NCBI RefSeq assembly: GCF_021190955.1
Contig: NZ_JAIOAO010000001.1
Location: 434,001-498,000, forward strand
Direction: 5' to 3'
Length of the DNA stretch: 64,000 nucleotides
Source: Parachryseolinea silvisoli
GTDB taxonomy: Bacteria > Bacteroidota > Bacteroidia > Cytophagales > Cyclobacteriaceae
The translations under genes were made by a program, and so were the position numbers. Below, piece by piece: positions 18,199 through 27,346 of this stretch. Every line of letters starts with the position of its first letter. The stretch's first letter is position 1. Under the pieces are notes generated by a model. It was not told the origin of the DNA and did no database searches. It was given only the letters and a program-made list of their open reading frames with translations.

Positions 18199-18298
18199 AT
18201 ATCCTATACATGTCCTACGGATGTTCTACCTGGGGTCCCCGGAAGTAAGGACATCCGTAGGACATGTATAGGACATCTATGGGACATCTATGGGGGAA
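18199..18298. repeat. 11-bp-period repeat array folded as a long inverted repeat
   Basis: GGACAT recurs at 18249, 18260, 18271 and 18282, exactly every 11 bases (GGACATCCGTA, GGACATGTATA, GGACATCTATG, GGACATCTATG). Its complement ATGTCC (or one-base variants) recurs at 18199, 18210 and 18221, again every 11 bases. The two halves form a perfect 23-bp inverted repeat, 18202-18224 with 18251-18273, around a 26-base centre. It lies between the icmF terminator and the convergent end of the TPR gene, inside 341 bases without a gene. Repeat number, symmetry and spacing do not match CRISPR, REP or transposon ends that I know. Confidence 0.85.
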
Positions 18299-18394
18299 AC
18301 TGGAAGTATCCCGGGAAATGACGGTGCCCGTCAGGGAATTCTAAGATAAGCTTGGGGATCGTGGAAAGAAGCAGCGGGAAGCGCTGGGGGCGTG

Positions 18395-19270
18395 CTATTC
18401 TTTCGTAGAATAGCAATACTCTTTCAAATAGTCGACGGCGTCGTCAAAACCGGCGTTGAAGGCCTTCGTCAGGGTGCTACATCCTTCCCTCAACTGGTCA
18501 TTTTGAACCAGTGCCACGCCCTTGTAGAACAACAACGTAATATTGCCTGGTTCCTGTTTCAATCCTGCTTCAATATATTTCAGCGCCAGACCATACGCCT
18601 CCTGGTCAATACACATCGAACCGGCAAACAGGTACGTTTGTACGTACGCGGGATCCTTCGCAATAACCTGATCAAAGACGATCTTCGCGCTGTCCGGACG
18701 TTGTTCGTACATATACGTCAAACCGAGATAAGCATGTACTTCGGGATCGTCTTGAAGACGAAGCATTTTTTGAATGGAAGTGCGCGCCTCCGCATAACGA
18801 CCCGCTTCTATCAATATTGATGTACGCCAACGGTCGATGGCTGGATCACCGCGACGGCCCGCGGCAAACTCGTCCAGGTCCTTCAGGAGCAGGTCAAATT
18901 TTTCCAGGCCCTGGTATACATACATCCGGAGCAGTTTACCCTGACTGTCGGTAGGGTATTTACCGAGGTATTGATTCACGTCGGTTAATGCTGCGTCGAA
19001 TTGCCCGGCGCTGTAATACGCATAAGCCCGCTTGTGCAGCACGATGTAGTCGGACTCGTCCGCGTAGCTGGACTTTTGCAAGATTTTGCTGTATAGTGCT
19101 ATCGCGCCGTCAAAGTCTTCGCGTGCGGCGAGGGTGTCCGCTTCTGTTTCCAGCGCGGTGCGGCCTTGCTGTTGGGCAACGGCAAAAAAAGAACTCATTA
19201 CCCAGGAAAGGGTAATGAGTCCGGCGATTGTTATAAATCGAATGTTATTTGCTGTAACGCTTACGCTCAT
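18395..19270 (-). CDS. Exported TPR-repeat protein
   Basis: 291 residues. An N-terminal hydrophobic segment (about 12-33, ending FFAVAQQ) is a signal peptide or anchor. It is followed by about six tetratricopeptide units, for example AAREDFDGAIALYSKIL, AYYSAGQFDAALTDVNQYL, YAEARTSIQKML, YEQRPDSAKIVFDQVI and AYGLALKYIEAGL. Such proteins act as scaffolds in the periplasm; no partner is evident. Its start overlaps the end of typA by 26 bases on the same strand, so translation is probably coupled. The ATG at 19270 keeps the signal peptide intact. Confidence 0.85.
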   Translation of the reverse strand: MSVSVTANNIRFITIAGLITLSWVMSSFFAVAQQQGRTALETEADTLAAREDFDGAIALYSKILQKSSYADESDYIVLHKRAYAYYSAGQFDAALTDVNQYLGKYPTDSQGKLLRMYVYQGLEKFDLLLKDLDEFAAGRRGDPAIDRWRTSILIEAGRYAEARTSIQKMLRLQDDPEVHAYLGLTYMYEQRPDSAKIVFDQVIAKDPAYVQTYLFAGSMCIDQEAYGLALKYIEAGLKQEPGNITLLFYKGVALVQNDQLREGCSTLTKAFNAGFDDAVDYLKEYCYSTKE

Positions 19271-21050
19271 TTTCCGTCAGGTAAATTTTACGCAGGCGAA
19301 TCGACTTCGGCGTTACTTCCACATATTCATCTGACTGAATATATTCCAGGGCCTCTTCGAGCGAAAATTTAACCGGCGGCGCAATGCGCATTTTTTCGTC
19401 GGCACCCGACGCGCGCATGTTGGTAAGCTTCTTGGTCTTGGTGATGTTGATAACAAGGTCACCGCTGCGGTTGTTCTCACCGACTACCTGACCTTCGTAG
19501 ATCGGCTCTCCGGCTTCAATAAAGAACTTACCACGATCCTGCATGTTGTTGAGCGAGTAAGCAATGGCTTCGCCTTGCTCCATCACGATCAGCGAACCGT
19601 TGATACGGCCCGGGATCTCACCACGGTAGGGCTGATATTCCAGGAAGCGGTGTGTTACGATCGCTTCACCGGCTGTTACGTTCAGCAGGTAGTTACGCAG
19701 ACCGATGATACCACGTGACGGGATCGTAAACTTCAGAATCATCCGGTCGCCCTTCGGCTCCATATTGGTCATTTCACCTTTACGCTGTGACACTGTTTCA
19801 ATGGCCTTGCCCGAAACAATTTCCGGAAGGTCGATTGTCAGCTCTTCAATAGGCTCGCTCTTTACGCCGTCGATTTCTTTAAAGATTACCTGCGGCTGGC
19901 CGATCTGAAGCTCATAGCCTTCGCGGCGCATGGTTTCGATCAGTACAGACAAGTGAAGTACACCACGACCAAACACCATGAACGAGTCGGCAGAACCGGT
20001 CTCACCCAGGCGCAGGGCCAGGTTCTTCTCAAGCTCCTTTTCAAGTCTTTCCTTGATGTGGCGCGAAGTTACGTACTTACCTTCTTTGCCGTAGAACGGC
20101 GAGTTGTTGATCGTAAAGAGCATGCTCATGGTAGGCTCGTCGATCTTGATCGACTGCATAGCTTCCGGATTATCGATGTCGGCAACAGTATCGCCGATCT
20201 CAAATCCTTCCAGACCTACCAGGGCGCAAATCTCGCCTGGTTTTACTTCCTCTACTTTTTCTTTTCCAAATCCTTCAAAGACATACAGGTCTTTGATGCG
20301 TGATTTTACGATGGCTTTGGTTTCGCGTTTGATCAACGCAACCGGCTGCCCGGCTTTGATACCACCACGGTGTACGCGGCCAATCGCTACCCGGCCGGTA
20401 TAGGCCGAATACTCAAGCGATGTAATAAGCATTTGTGTAAACCCTTCTCCGATTTTCGGCGCAGGGATGTGCTCGATGATACCATCCAGCAACGGCACGA
20501 TGCTGTCGGTGGGTGTTTTCCAGTCGGTGCTCATCCAGCCGTTCTTGGCCGAACCGTAGAAGGTCGGGAAGTCCAGCTGATTTTCAGTAGCATCGAGTTG
20601 GAACATGAGCTCGAATACTTGCTCGTGCACCTCGTCGGGCGTACAGTTTTTCTTGTCTACTTTATTTACCACCACAATCGGCTTCAGGCCCAGTTGCAGG
20701 GCTTTTTGCAGCACGAAGCGGGTTTGGGGCATAGGGCCTTCAAATGCATCGACCAGCAGGAGAACGCCGTCGGCCATGTTCAGCACGCGCTCTACCTCAC
20801 CACCAAAGTCGCTGTGACCCGGGGTATCGATTACGTTGATCTTATAGTCTTTATAACGTACGGATACGTTCTTTGCCAAGATCGTGATACCACGCTCACG
20901 CTCCAGGTCATTGCTGTCCATGATCAGCTCACCGGGAGTTTCGTGGTCTTTAAAAAGCTTCCCCGCCATCAGCAGTTTGTCCACTAGCGTAGTCTTACCG
21001 TGGTCGACGTGGGCGATAATGGCAATGTTCCTGATCTTGTTAACGTCCAT
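19245..21050 (-). CDS. typA: Ribosome-associated GTPase TypA/BipA
   Basis: 601 residues from the ATG at 21050. G1 is [15 protein letters not shown], with [10 protein letters not shown] in the switch region, [14 protein letters not shown] (G3) and VVNKVDKKN (G4). EF-G-like domains and the BipA-specific C-terminal domain follow ([12 protein letters not shown], then [27 protein letters not shown]). It binds 70S ribosomes and assists assembly and stress-dependent translation. The frame is open 21 codons further up, but a consensus -7 box (21089-21096) lies inside that stretch and homologues start near [18 protein letters not shown], so the internal ATG is used. Confidence 0.95.
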   Translation of the reverse strand: MDVNKIRNIAIIAHVDHGKTTLVDKLLMAGKLFKDHETPGELIMDSNDLERERGITILAKNVSVRYKDYKINVIDTPGHSDFGGEVERVLNMADGVLLLVDAFEGPMPQTRFVLQKALQLGLKPIVVVNKVDKKNCTPDEVHEQVFELMFQLDATENQLDFPTFYGSAKNGWMSTDWKTPTDSIVPLLDGIIEHIPAPKIGEGFTQMLITSLEYSAYTGRVAIGRVHRGGIKAGQPVALIKRETKAIVKSRIKDLYVFEGFGKEKVEEVKPGEICALVGLEGFEIGDTVADIDNPEAMQSIKIDEPTMSMLFTINNSPFYGKEGKYVTSRHIKERLEKELEKNLALRLGETGSADSFMVFGRGVLHLSVLIETMRREGYELQIGQPQVIFKEIDGVKSEPIEELTIDLPEIVSGKAIETVSQRKGEMTNMEPKGDRMILKFTIPSRGIIGLRNYLLNVTAGEAIVTHRFLEYQPYRGEIPGRINGSLIVMEQGEAIAYSLNNMQDRGKFFIEAGEPIYEGQVVGENNRSGDLVINITKTKKLTNMRASGADEKMRIAPPVKFSLEEALEYIQSDEYVEVTPKSIRLRKIYLTENERKRYSK

Positions 21051-21088
21051 AAATTCGTTGTATTCCTTGTTTTTCTTGAATTGAGGCG

Positions 21089-21119
21089 CAAAGATACGGT
21101 TATTTAAGGACATGTCGAA
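21089..21119 (-). promoter_or_regulatory. Promoter of typA
   Basis: On the minus strand: TTCG (complement of 21116-21119), 19-base spacer, then TATCTTTG (complement of 21089-21096), a perfect TAnnTTTG. The predicted start of transcription leaves a leader of roughly 30 bases before the ATG at 21050. Confidence 0.6.
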
Positions 21120-21264
21120 GGCCTCACGAAAAGACTACGAAGAATTCACATTCCTGTGTTCCGCCACGCTTTTATTGGCCTATCCCGTAAATCACAAAAG
21201 ATTCTTCGCCTACCGCACACGTTTGAATAGGAATCCCCGGAAAATGCAGCAGGGGTCATACTCG

Positions 21265-21330
21265 TATCAAAGCCGTACATACTCCCTACTTAAGCCGTAC
21301 TTAAGCCGTATCAAAGCCCATACATGGGCG
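21265..21330. repeat. 11-bp tandem repeat array downstream of the methyltransferase gene
   Basis: Five head-to-tail 11-base units starting at 21265, 21276, 21287, 21298 and 21309: TATCAAAGCCG, TACATACTCCC, TACTTAAGCCG (twice, identical) and TATCAAAGCCC. A sixth, degenerate unit ends at 21330. The consensus is TAYYWAAGCCG. It starts 3 bases beyond the stop codon of the gene at 21333 (minus strand) and lies about 170 bases upstream of the typA promoter. The period equals that of the array at 18199-18298, though the unit sequence differs. Confidence 0.8.
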
Positions 21331-21332
21331 CG

Positions 21333-22235
21333 CTATTCCGACCGGAACCGCAAAAAGGTCCCCATCGGCAGATCCTTGCCCTGCTTCGATTTTAAGAAAA
21401 ACTCGCCGTATTCCGGCGCCGCCGTCGGAAAGTGTGTTTTTACAACGTTCAAACCGACGATCGGCGAAAGCCCCACCGCGTACATGCTTAGGATAAAGAA
21501 GTGATGGTCGTCTTCTAATAATTGACTGCTCATATAGACCAGCTCATTCAATTGTTCCTGCAGGGTCCACTTCTCCCCTTCCGGACCGCGACCATACGGC
21601 GGCGGGTCCATGATCAGGCCATTGTACTTATTACCGCGTTTGAGCTCGCGGCGCACGAACTTAAAGGCATCTTCATATACCCAGCGGATGTTGTCCTGGT
21701 TGTTCAGCTGCATGTTCTGATTGGCCCAGTTGATCCCGGGACGTGACGCATCGCAGTGTACCACGTCGGCACCCGCCGTGCGCGCTACGACCGAAGCGGC
21801 GCCGGTGTAGGCAAACAAGTTCAACACGCGGGGCTTGGCGATTTTCCAACTCGTAAGGGTGTCATAAATAAAATTCCAGTTGTTGCCCTGTTCCGGAAAA
21901 ACACCTACGTGGCCAAAGCTCGTCAGGCCGAGGCGAAGATTGAGTGTAAGGTCATTGTAACGATATTGCACCTGCCAGTTTTCGGGCATCGACGGACCGC
22001 GCGACCAACCGCCTTTCACATCATCGGAAAAGCGGAAATTGTCTTTTTGCTCGCGCACAAAGCGGCCATGAGCAAGTTTCTTCCATTCATCTTCTGACAG
22101 CGACTTACTCCATATAGCCTGGGGCTCGGGGCGGCTGAGAATATACTTGCCAAAACGTTCGAGCTTTTCGAAGTCGCCTGAGTCCAGCAGCTCATAGTCT
22201 TGCCAGGAAGAAGGATAGTGCAGTTTGATATTCAA
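21333..22235 (-). CDS. Class I SAM-dependent methyltransferase (RlmI/RlmK-like)
   Basis: 300 residues. The Rossmann methyltransferase core is clear: motif I VLNLFAYTGAASVVARTAGA, acidic cofactor contact DVVHCDASRPG, motif IV IMDPPPYGRGPEGEKW. This arrangement is that of the RlmI-like rRNA cytosine-C5 methyltransferase group, but the N-terminal PUA domain and the second catalytic cysteine typical of RlmI are not obvious. RNA is the likely substrate but the site is open. It is divergent from the SpoU-type RNA methyltransferase gene. Confidence 0.8.
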   Translation of the reverse strand: MNIKLHYPSSWQDYELLDSGDFEKLERFGKYILSRPEPQAIWSKSLSEDEWKKLAHGRFVREQKDNFRFSDDVKGGWSRGPSMPENWQVQYRYNDLTLNLRLGLTSFGHVGVFPEQGNNWNFIYDTLTSWKIAKPRVLNLFAYTGAASVVARTAGADVVHCDASRPGINWANQNMQLNNQDNIRWVYEDAFKFVRRELKRGNKYNGLIMDPPPYGRGPEGEKWTLQEQLNELVYMSSQLLEDDHHFFILSMYAVGLSPIVGLNVVKTHFPTAAPEYGEFFLKSKQGKDLPMGTFLRFRSE

Positions 22236-22320
22236 CGCGTCGTGCGGTTTATTTTGGAGGCAAAGTAACGGAACTAATGCTAAACCGCGAAAAGTGCCGT
22301 GGGAATTCCCGAAGTGTCCA

Positions 22321-22328
22321 TACCTTTG
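22321..22328 (+). promoter_or_regulatory. -7 element of the SpoU-family gene
   Basis: TACCTTTG, a perfect TAnnTTTG, 17 bases upstream of the ATG at 22346. The -33 region is poor, so the leader would be only about ten bases. Confidence 0.45.
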
Positions 22329-22345
22329 GGGATTAACCGCTGCGC

Positions 22346-23140
22346 ATGCACGTACAGATCAACAGCACCCAGAACCCGAAGGTCAAACATTTGTTGTCGT
22401 TGGAAAAACCACGCGAGCGGCGCAAGCAAGGCGTGTTTGTCATCGAAGGTAAAAAAGAGATTGGCCTGGCCCGCGACGCCGGCTATGTATTGGACACGCT
22501 ATTCTTTTGCGAAGCGATCATTCCCGCCACCGAAGCTGATCACTATACCCAACCGCAGACCTTACTGATACCGGTATCAGCAGAGGTCTTTGAAAAGATC
22601 GCCGTACGCGAAAGCACGGGAGGCCTGGTTGCCATTGCCCGCCAAAAGCCCCACGGCCTGGACGGACTTCAACTTAGCGCGCGGCCTTTATTATTAATTG
22701 TCGAAGCTGTCGAAAAGCCCGGCAACCTCGGCGCCATCTTGCGTACCGCCGATGCAGCGGGTGTGGATGCCGTGATCATTTGCGATCCGCAGACCGATTT
22801 TTATAATCCCAATGTCGTACGCTCCAGCGTGGGCTGCGTGTTTACAAAGCAGATCGCTGCCGCGACATCGGAAGAGACGATTGCGTGGCTTCGCGAAAAC
22901 AACATCGCTATTTATTGCACATACCTGCAAGCATCACGGCCTTATCACGAAATAGACTTTACACTACCAAGCGCCATTGTGATGGGCACTGAGGCCACGG
23001 GGCTATCAGATGTATGGGTAGACAATTCCAACGCCAACATCATTATTCCCATGCAGGGAAAAATAGACTCGATGAATGTCTCAACTGCGGCGGCGGTTGT
23101 TGTTTTTGAAGCCAGGCGACAGCGCGGCTTCACTTTCTAA
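22346..23140 (+). CDS. SpoU/TrmH-family RNA 2'-O-methyltransferase
   Basis: 264 residues. An N-terminal RNA-binding domain (NSTQNPKVKHLLSLEKPRERRKQG, FVIEG) is followed by the deep-knot SPOUT domain. Motifs are VEKPGNLGAILRTADAAGVDAVI (motif 1, catalytic arginine), IVMGTEATGLSD (motif 2) and DSMNVSTAAAVVVFE (motif 3). The enzyme methylates the 2'-OH of a ribose in rRNA or tRNA. The architecture is that of RlmB or the TsnR-like group; the modified nucleotide cannot be assigned. Confidence 0.9.
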   Translation: MHVQINSTQNPKVKHLLSLEKPRERRKQGVFVIEGKKEIGLARDAGYVLDTLFFCEAIIPATEADHYTQPQTLLIPVSAEVFEKIAVRESTGGLVAIARQKPHGLDGLQLSARPLLLIVEAVEKPGNLGAILRTADAAGVDAVIICDPQTDFYNPNVVRSSVGCVFTKQIAAATSEETIAWLRENNIAIYCTYLQASRPYHEIDFTLPSAIVMGTEATGLSDVWVDNSNANIIIPMQGKIDSMNVSTAAAVVVFEARRQRGFTF

Positions 23141-23213
23141 CCAAATTATTCCACGGTTAGCAATACATCGCGACTACATTTCTGTAATTTAGGGATTTGA
23201 AAGACCACCTTTC

Positions 23214-24779
23214 ATGGAGCCCCTCCCCCTGTATGAGAAGTCCTTACCGGACGATAAGTTTCTGAACGCCCTGGCGCATGCTTATCGGCTGCAGGAAGCT
23301 ATTATCAGCACAACCGAGCTGGCCGTGATCTCCACGGATATACACGGCACGATTACCAGCTTTAACCAGGCAGCAGAGCTATTACTCGGTTATTCCGCTG
23401 ACAACGTAATCGACCGCGTTTCTATTTTAGCCTTTCACGAAGCACAAGAAATACTACACCGCGCCACGATCCTATCCGACGAGTTAAACAAAACTATCGC
23501 TCCGGGCTTCGATGTATTTATCGCACGCGTGCAAGAAAAAAAGAACGCCGAGCGCTGCGAGTGGACCTACGTACGCAAGGATGGAATTATGTTTCCTGTA
23601 TCCATATCGGTTACAGCTTTATGGGATGAAAAGAATGACCGGATAGGTTATGCATTCATTGCCACCGACATTTCCATGCAAAAGCGTGTAGAGGAAGAGT
23701 TCCGCCAGGTAAGCGACGAAAACGAACGCGTCTTTAATTATACCATTAACCTCAACGTCATCACCGGCTTTGATGGTTATTTCAAAAAACTAAGCCCTGC
23801 GTGGACCGACAGGCTTGGCTGGACCATGGAGGAGCTAAAAGCACGTCCGCTAACCGACTTTATACACGGCGATGACATCGGCCCTACGCAAGAAGCGCTT
23901 CGCTTCATCCGTGGCGGCAATAATTTACATACTTTCGAAAATCGCTACCGCTGCAAAGACGGCTCCTACCGCTGGCTGCTGTGGAGCTCCTCGGCCGACG
24001 TAGACCGCCAGCTCATCTTCGCTTCCGCGATCGATATCACCGACCGCAAAAAGTCAGAAGATGAATTGATCCGCTCCAAAAACCACCTGGAGGTAGTAGC
24101 CTCCGAGTTACAAGAGCAGAACCGTGCCCTCGACGAGTTTGCGCATATCATCTCTCACAACCTGCGCTCGCCCATCGGCAACATCAAAGCCCTGATCGGC
24201 CTCCTCAACGAGCAAAGCAGCATCGACGAGTATAAAATGATCTTCGAAAAGCTCAAGAACGTCGCCGGCAACCTCAGCGAGACCATGAACGAGCTGATGG
24301 AGACGCTAAAGGTTAAAAAGAATACAGAGATAGAATATACCGACATTCGGTTCAAAGACATGCTCGACAAAGTGATCCAATCACTGGAAGGCGAGCTGAT
24401 CCAATCGGAGGCTACGGTGACATTTGATTTTAACCAGGTCCCCACCATCGGATATTCAAAGACATACCTGGAAAGTATATTTCAAAATTTACTCACCAAC
24501 GCCGTGAAGTATCGCTCACCGGACCGCAAGCCCGAGATACATGTCTCATCGGGCATTGTCGATGGTAAGACGGAGCTGCGTGTACGTGATAATGGATTGG
24601 GAATTGACATGCAGAAGTTTGGCCACAAGTTGTTTGGACTGCACAAGACGTTCCATGAGAACAAGGAAGCACGCGGCGTCGGGCTGTTTCTGACGAAGAC
24701 GCAGATTGAAGCCATGGGCGGATCGGTGATTGCGGAGAGCGAAGTAAATAAAGGAACGACGTTTATCATCCGGTTCTGA
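23214..24779 (+). CDS. PAS-domain sensor histidine kinase
   Basis: 521 residues, no transmembrane segment, so a cytoplasmic sensor. Two PAS domains are present: about 30-155 (TDIHGTITSFNQAAELLLGY, then ATDISMQKRVEEEF) and about 170-280 (NVITGFDGYFKKLSPAWTDRLGW, then ASAIDITDRKKSEDEL). Then come a short coiled coil, a dimerisation helix with phosphoacceptor H315 in HIISHNLRSPIGN, and an ATPase domain with N box LLTNAVKYRSP, G1 VRDNGLGID and G2 ARGVGLFLTKTQIEAMGG. No response regulator is adjacent, so the partner is encoded elsewhere. The signal is unknown. Confidence 0.93.
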   Translation: MEPLPLYEKSLPDDKFLNALAHAYRLQEAIISTTELAVISTDIHGTITSFNQAAELLLGYSADNVIDRVSILAFHEAQEILHRATILSDELNKTIAPGFDVFIARVQEKKNAERCEWTYVRKDGIMFPVSISVTALWDEKNDRIGYAFIATDISMQKRVEEEFRQVSDENERVFNYTINLNVITGFDGYFKKLSPAWTDRLGWTMEELKARPLTDFIHGDDIGPTQEALRFIRGGNNLHTFENRYRCKDGSYRWLLWSSSADVDRQLIFASAIDITDRKKSEDELIRSKNHLEVVASELQEQNRALDEFAHIISHNLRSPIGNIKALIGLLNEQSSIDEYKMIFEKLKNVAGNLSETMNELMETLKVKKNTEIEYTDIRFKDMLDKVIQSLEGELIQSEATVTFDFNQVPTIGYSKTYLESIFQNLLTNAVKYRSPDRKPEIHVSSGIVDGKTELRVRDNGLGIDMQKFGHKLFGLHKTFHENKEARGVGLFLTKTQIEAMGGSVIAESEVNKGTTFIIRF

Positions 24780-24831
24780 TTTTTTTATGGAGGCCCTGGC
24801 CATCTACTGACAGCCAGGATCTCCACAGATC

Positions 24832-27225
24832 TTACTCGTCTCTTAACGCGTTTACCGGATTAGAAGAAGCCGCGCGCAGCACGTGATATCCAACCGTCAA
24901 CATGGTAATAAGAAGTGCGAGCAGCGCTGAGAGTATAAACGTAGCCCACTCTCCACCTAACTCGATACGATACGCAAATTTCTGTAACCACGTGCTTGTA
25001 AAGTACCATGCGAAGGGAAAGGCGATGATCGTACCAATGCCCACCAGTATAAAGAATTCCCGCGCCACCAGCATGATCAGCCCCTGCACGCTTGCGCCAA
25101 TCACCTTCCGGATACCGATCTCTTTGTATCGTTGCTGCGTGGTGAATGCCGCCAGGCCGAGTAAGCCGAGGCAGGCGATGGCGATCGTCAGGAAAGAGAA
25201 GAGCGTGAAAATATAGCTGCGCTTCTCATCCGATTTATACTGTGAGTCAAACCGCTGATCCAGGAAATCGTATTCGAACGGAACGTTGGAGAATACGCCA
25301 TTCCAGGTATTTTCAATAGCCGCCAGCGCCTCGCGTGTATCTTCACCTTCCTTGACGCGAACGAATAGCAGATAGTTATCATCTTCCCCCAGCATGATCA
25401 TCAGCGGCTCGATCACGCCGTAGAGCGAATTTTGGTGGTAATCTTTCACAACACCCACTACGCGTTTTTCGACCGGCTTCTCATCCATAAAAACAAAGCG
25501 CTTGCCAATGGGATCTTTCCAACCCATGCGTTTGACCATGGCTTCGTTTACCAGCACGGCAAAGGTCGTGTCGGATGATACATCACGCGAGAAGTCGCGG
25601 CCTTGTACGACGGTCATGCCGATCGTCTTGATAAAGTCGAAGTCGGCGCGGTACAAGTTGATGCCACGTTCTACGAGCTTGCCTTCGCTGTCGTCTACCT
25701 TTAATAACAGCTTGCCGATGCCGTCGCCGGGGCCTGCGTTGGAAGCACCCGCCCACTCGACACCTTTTGTCTGGCGCAGACGTTCGGCCAATACTTCTGC
25801 CTTTTTGATTTGAGCATCATCCGACAAGGCGATGCGCACCACGCGATCTTTGCTAAAGCCCAGGTCCTTGGTACGCATATACTGAAGCTGATCAAAGACG
25901 ATCATCGTGCTGATGAGCATAAAGATCGAGATGGCAAACTGCAGCACGACCAATACCTTGCGAAAGATTACGCTGCCACCTTTGGCCGACAACTTTCCTT
26001 TCAATACTCCGATGGGATTAAAGCTTGACAGGTAAAAGGCAGGATAGCTGCCACCGCCAACGCCCACCACTAATACAATGCCCAGCAAGCTCAGCAGTAC
26101 CGGCGCCTGTAGCACATAGCTAAAAGGCATTCTTTTCGTGGCCAGCTCGTTGAAGGCCGGTAGCAAAGCATAGATCAGCAGCAAGCTGATGATCAACGAC
26201 GTGAAGGTAATCACGACAGACTCCATGATAAACTGTGCCATCAGCTGCGTGCGCGGTGAGCCCATAACCTTGCGGATGCCCACCTCTTTCGCACGATTAG
26301 CCGACCGCGCCGTGGCCAGGTTCATATAGTTGATGGACGCGATGACCAACATAAACACCGCTACGGCCCCGAAGATGTAGAGCACGCCCATACTGCCGCC
26401 CGCTTCGGCTTCGTCCTGAATCTCGGAATATAAGTGAATGTCGATGATGCGCTGCAGCTCGTAACGAATGGTAATGCCATACTGGGCAAAGATCGGGTCG
26501 ACCTTCTCCTTGATGATCTTGTCCAGGTTGGCGTACATCTTGTTCAGGTCGTATCCTGCCGGCAGTTGTATATACGTATAGATGCCAAAGTTACCCCAGC
26601 TGCCACCGGCGTCTTTCGGACGGCTGGTCGCCGAGATCAATGCGTCGAAAATGAAGTGTGAGTTAAGCGGCACATCTTCCATTACCGCGGTGACCTTAAA
26701 AGTCTCTCCCTGCTGGTTCTGGAAGGACTGGCCCAGAACATCGGTTTTGCCAAAGTATTTGATCGCGATGCTGCGCGTGAGTACGATGGAAAAAGGCTCG
26801 TCCAGCGCGGTGTTGGGATCGCCCGCCAGGAACGTGTAGGTAAACATGTCGAAGGCGGTAGAGTCGGCCTGGAAGAATTTGTCTTCGTAGAACTCTTTTT
26901 CTTCGTAGCGGTATAGGGTACGGCCAGTGCCAAAAAAGCGCACGGCATTCTTTACTTCGGGATAATTGTCGCGAACCTCTTCGGCAAACGGTATTTGGGC
27001 CACGGCCCAGGTGAAGGCGTCGTCGGTTTCCTTAATGTGGGTGACGACGCGGTAAATATTCGGTGCATCCTGATGGTAGCGGTCGTAGCTCAGCTCATCG
27101 AGAATATACAGCAGCAGGAACATGCTGCAGGTAATACCGACCGTAAGCCCCAGCACATTGATGCCGGTATAGGCTTTGTCTTTGCGCATGTTGCGCAGCG
27201 CGATGAGGAGCAGACTTTTAAACAT
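24832..27225 (-). CDS. FtsX/MacB-family ABC transporter permease (orphan)
   Basis: 797 residues with two FtsX-type units. Each has one leading helix, a periplasmic MacB-like domain and three helices: helices near 20-40 and 285-430, and again near 430-460 and 680-790. Typical repeated motifs are ARSANRAKEVGIRKVMGSPR and TQQRYKEIGIRKVIGASV. This long fused form is common in Bacteroidota and usually works with a MacB/LolD-type ATPase. None is adjacent, so the ATPase is encoded elsewhere. Possible roles are peptide, lipoprotein or stress-linked mechanotransmission. It is a single-gene unit on the minus strand. Confidence 0.9.
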   Translation of the reverse strand: MFKSLLLIALRNMRKDKAYTGINVLGLTVGITCSMFLLLYILDELSYDRYHQDAPNIYRVVTHIKETDDAFTWAVAQIPFAEEVRDNYPEVKNAVRFFGTGRTLYRYEEKEFYEDKFFQADSTAFDMFTYTFLAGDPNTALDEPFSIVLTRSIAIKYFGKTDVLGQSFQNQQGETFKVTAVMEDVPLNSHFIFDALISATSRPKDAGGSWGNFGIYTYIQLPAGYDLNKMYANLDKIIKEKVDPIFAQYGITIRYELQRIIDIHLYSEIQDEAEAGGSMGVLYIFGAVAVFMLVIASINYMNLATARSANRAKEVGIRKVMGSPRTQLMAQFIMESVVITFTSLIISLLLIYALLPAFNELATKRMPFSYVLQAPVLLSLLGIVLVVGVGGGSYPAFYLSSFNPIGVLKGKLSAKGGSVIFRKVLVVLQFAISIFMLISTMIVFDQLQYMRTKDLGFSKDRVVRIALSDDAQIKKAEVLAERLRQTKGVEWAGASNAGPGDGIGKLLLKVDDSEGKLVERGINLYRADFDFIKTIGMTVVQGRDFSRDVSSDTTFAVLVNEAMVKRMGWKDPIGKRFVFMDEKPVEKRVVGVVKDYHQNSLYGVIEPLMIMLGEDDNYLLFVRVKEGEDTREALAAIENTWNGVFSNVPFEYDFLDQRFDSQYKSDEKRSYIFTLFSFLTIAIACLGLLGLAAFTTQQRYKEIGIRKVIGASVQGLIMLVAREFFILVGIGTIIAFPFAWYFTSTWLQKFAYRIELGGEWATFILSALLALLITMLTVGYHVLRAASSNPVNALRDE

Positions 27226-27346
27226 AGGTTCGTGGGGTTACACTGGTAACTATAGGGAGACGACCGGAAGTTACAAAAGTTACACGAACCTGCCGATCTT
27301 TTTACACGCCCCCCTACCCCATCTTGATGCAGCCACCCAACGTGGG

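Noticed and set aside
18199-18298. CRISPR array
   Set aside because: Units are 11 bases with no spacers of constant length, units invert across the centre, and no cas gene is near.
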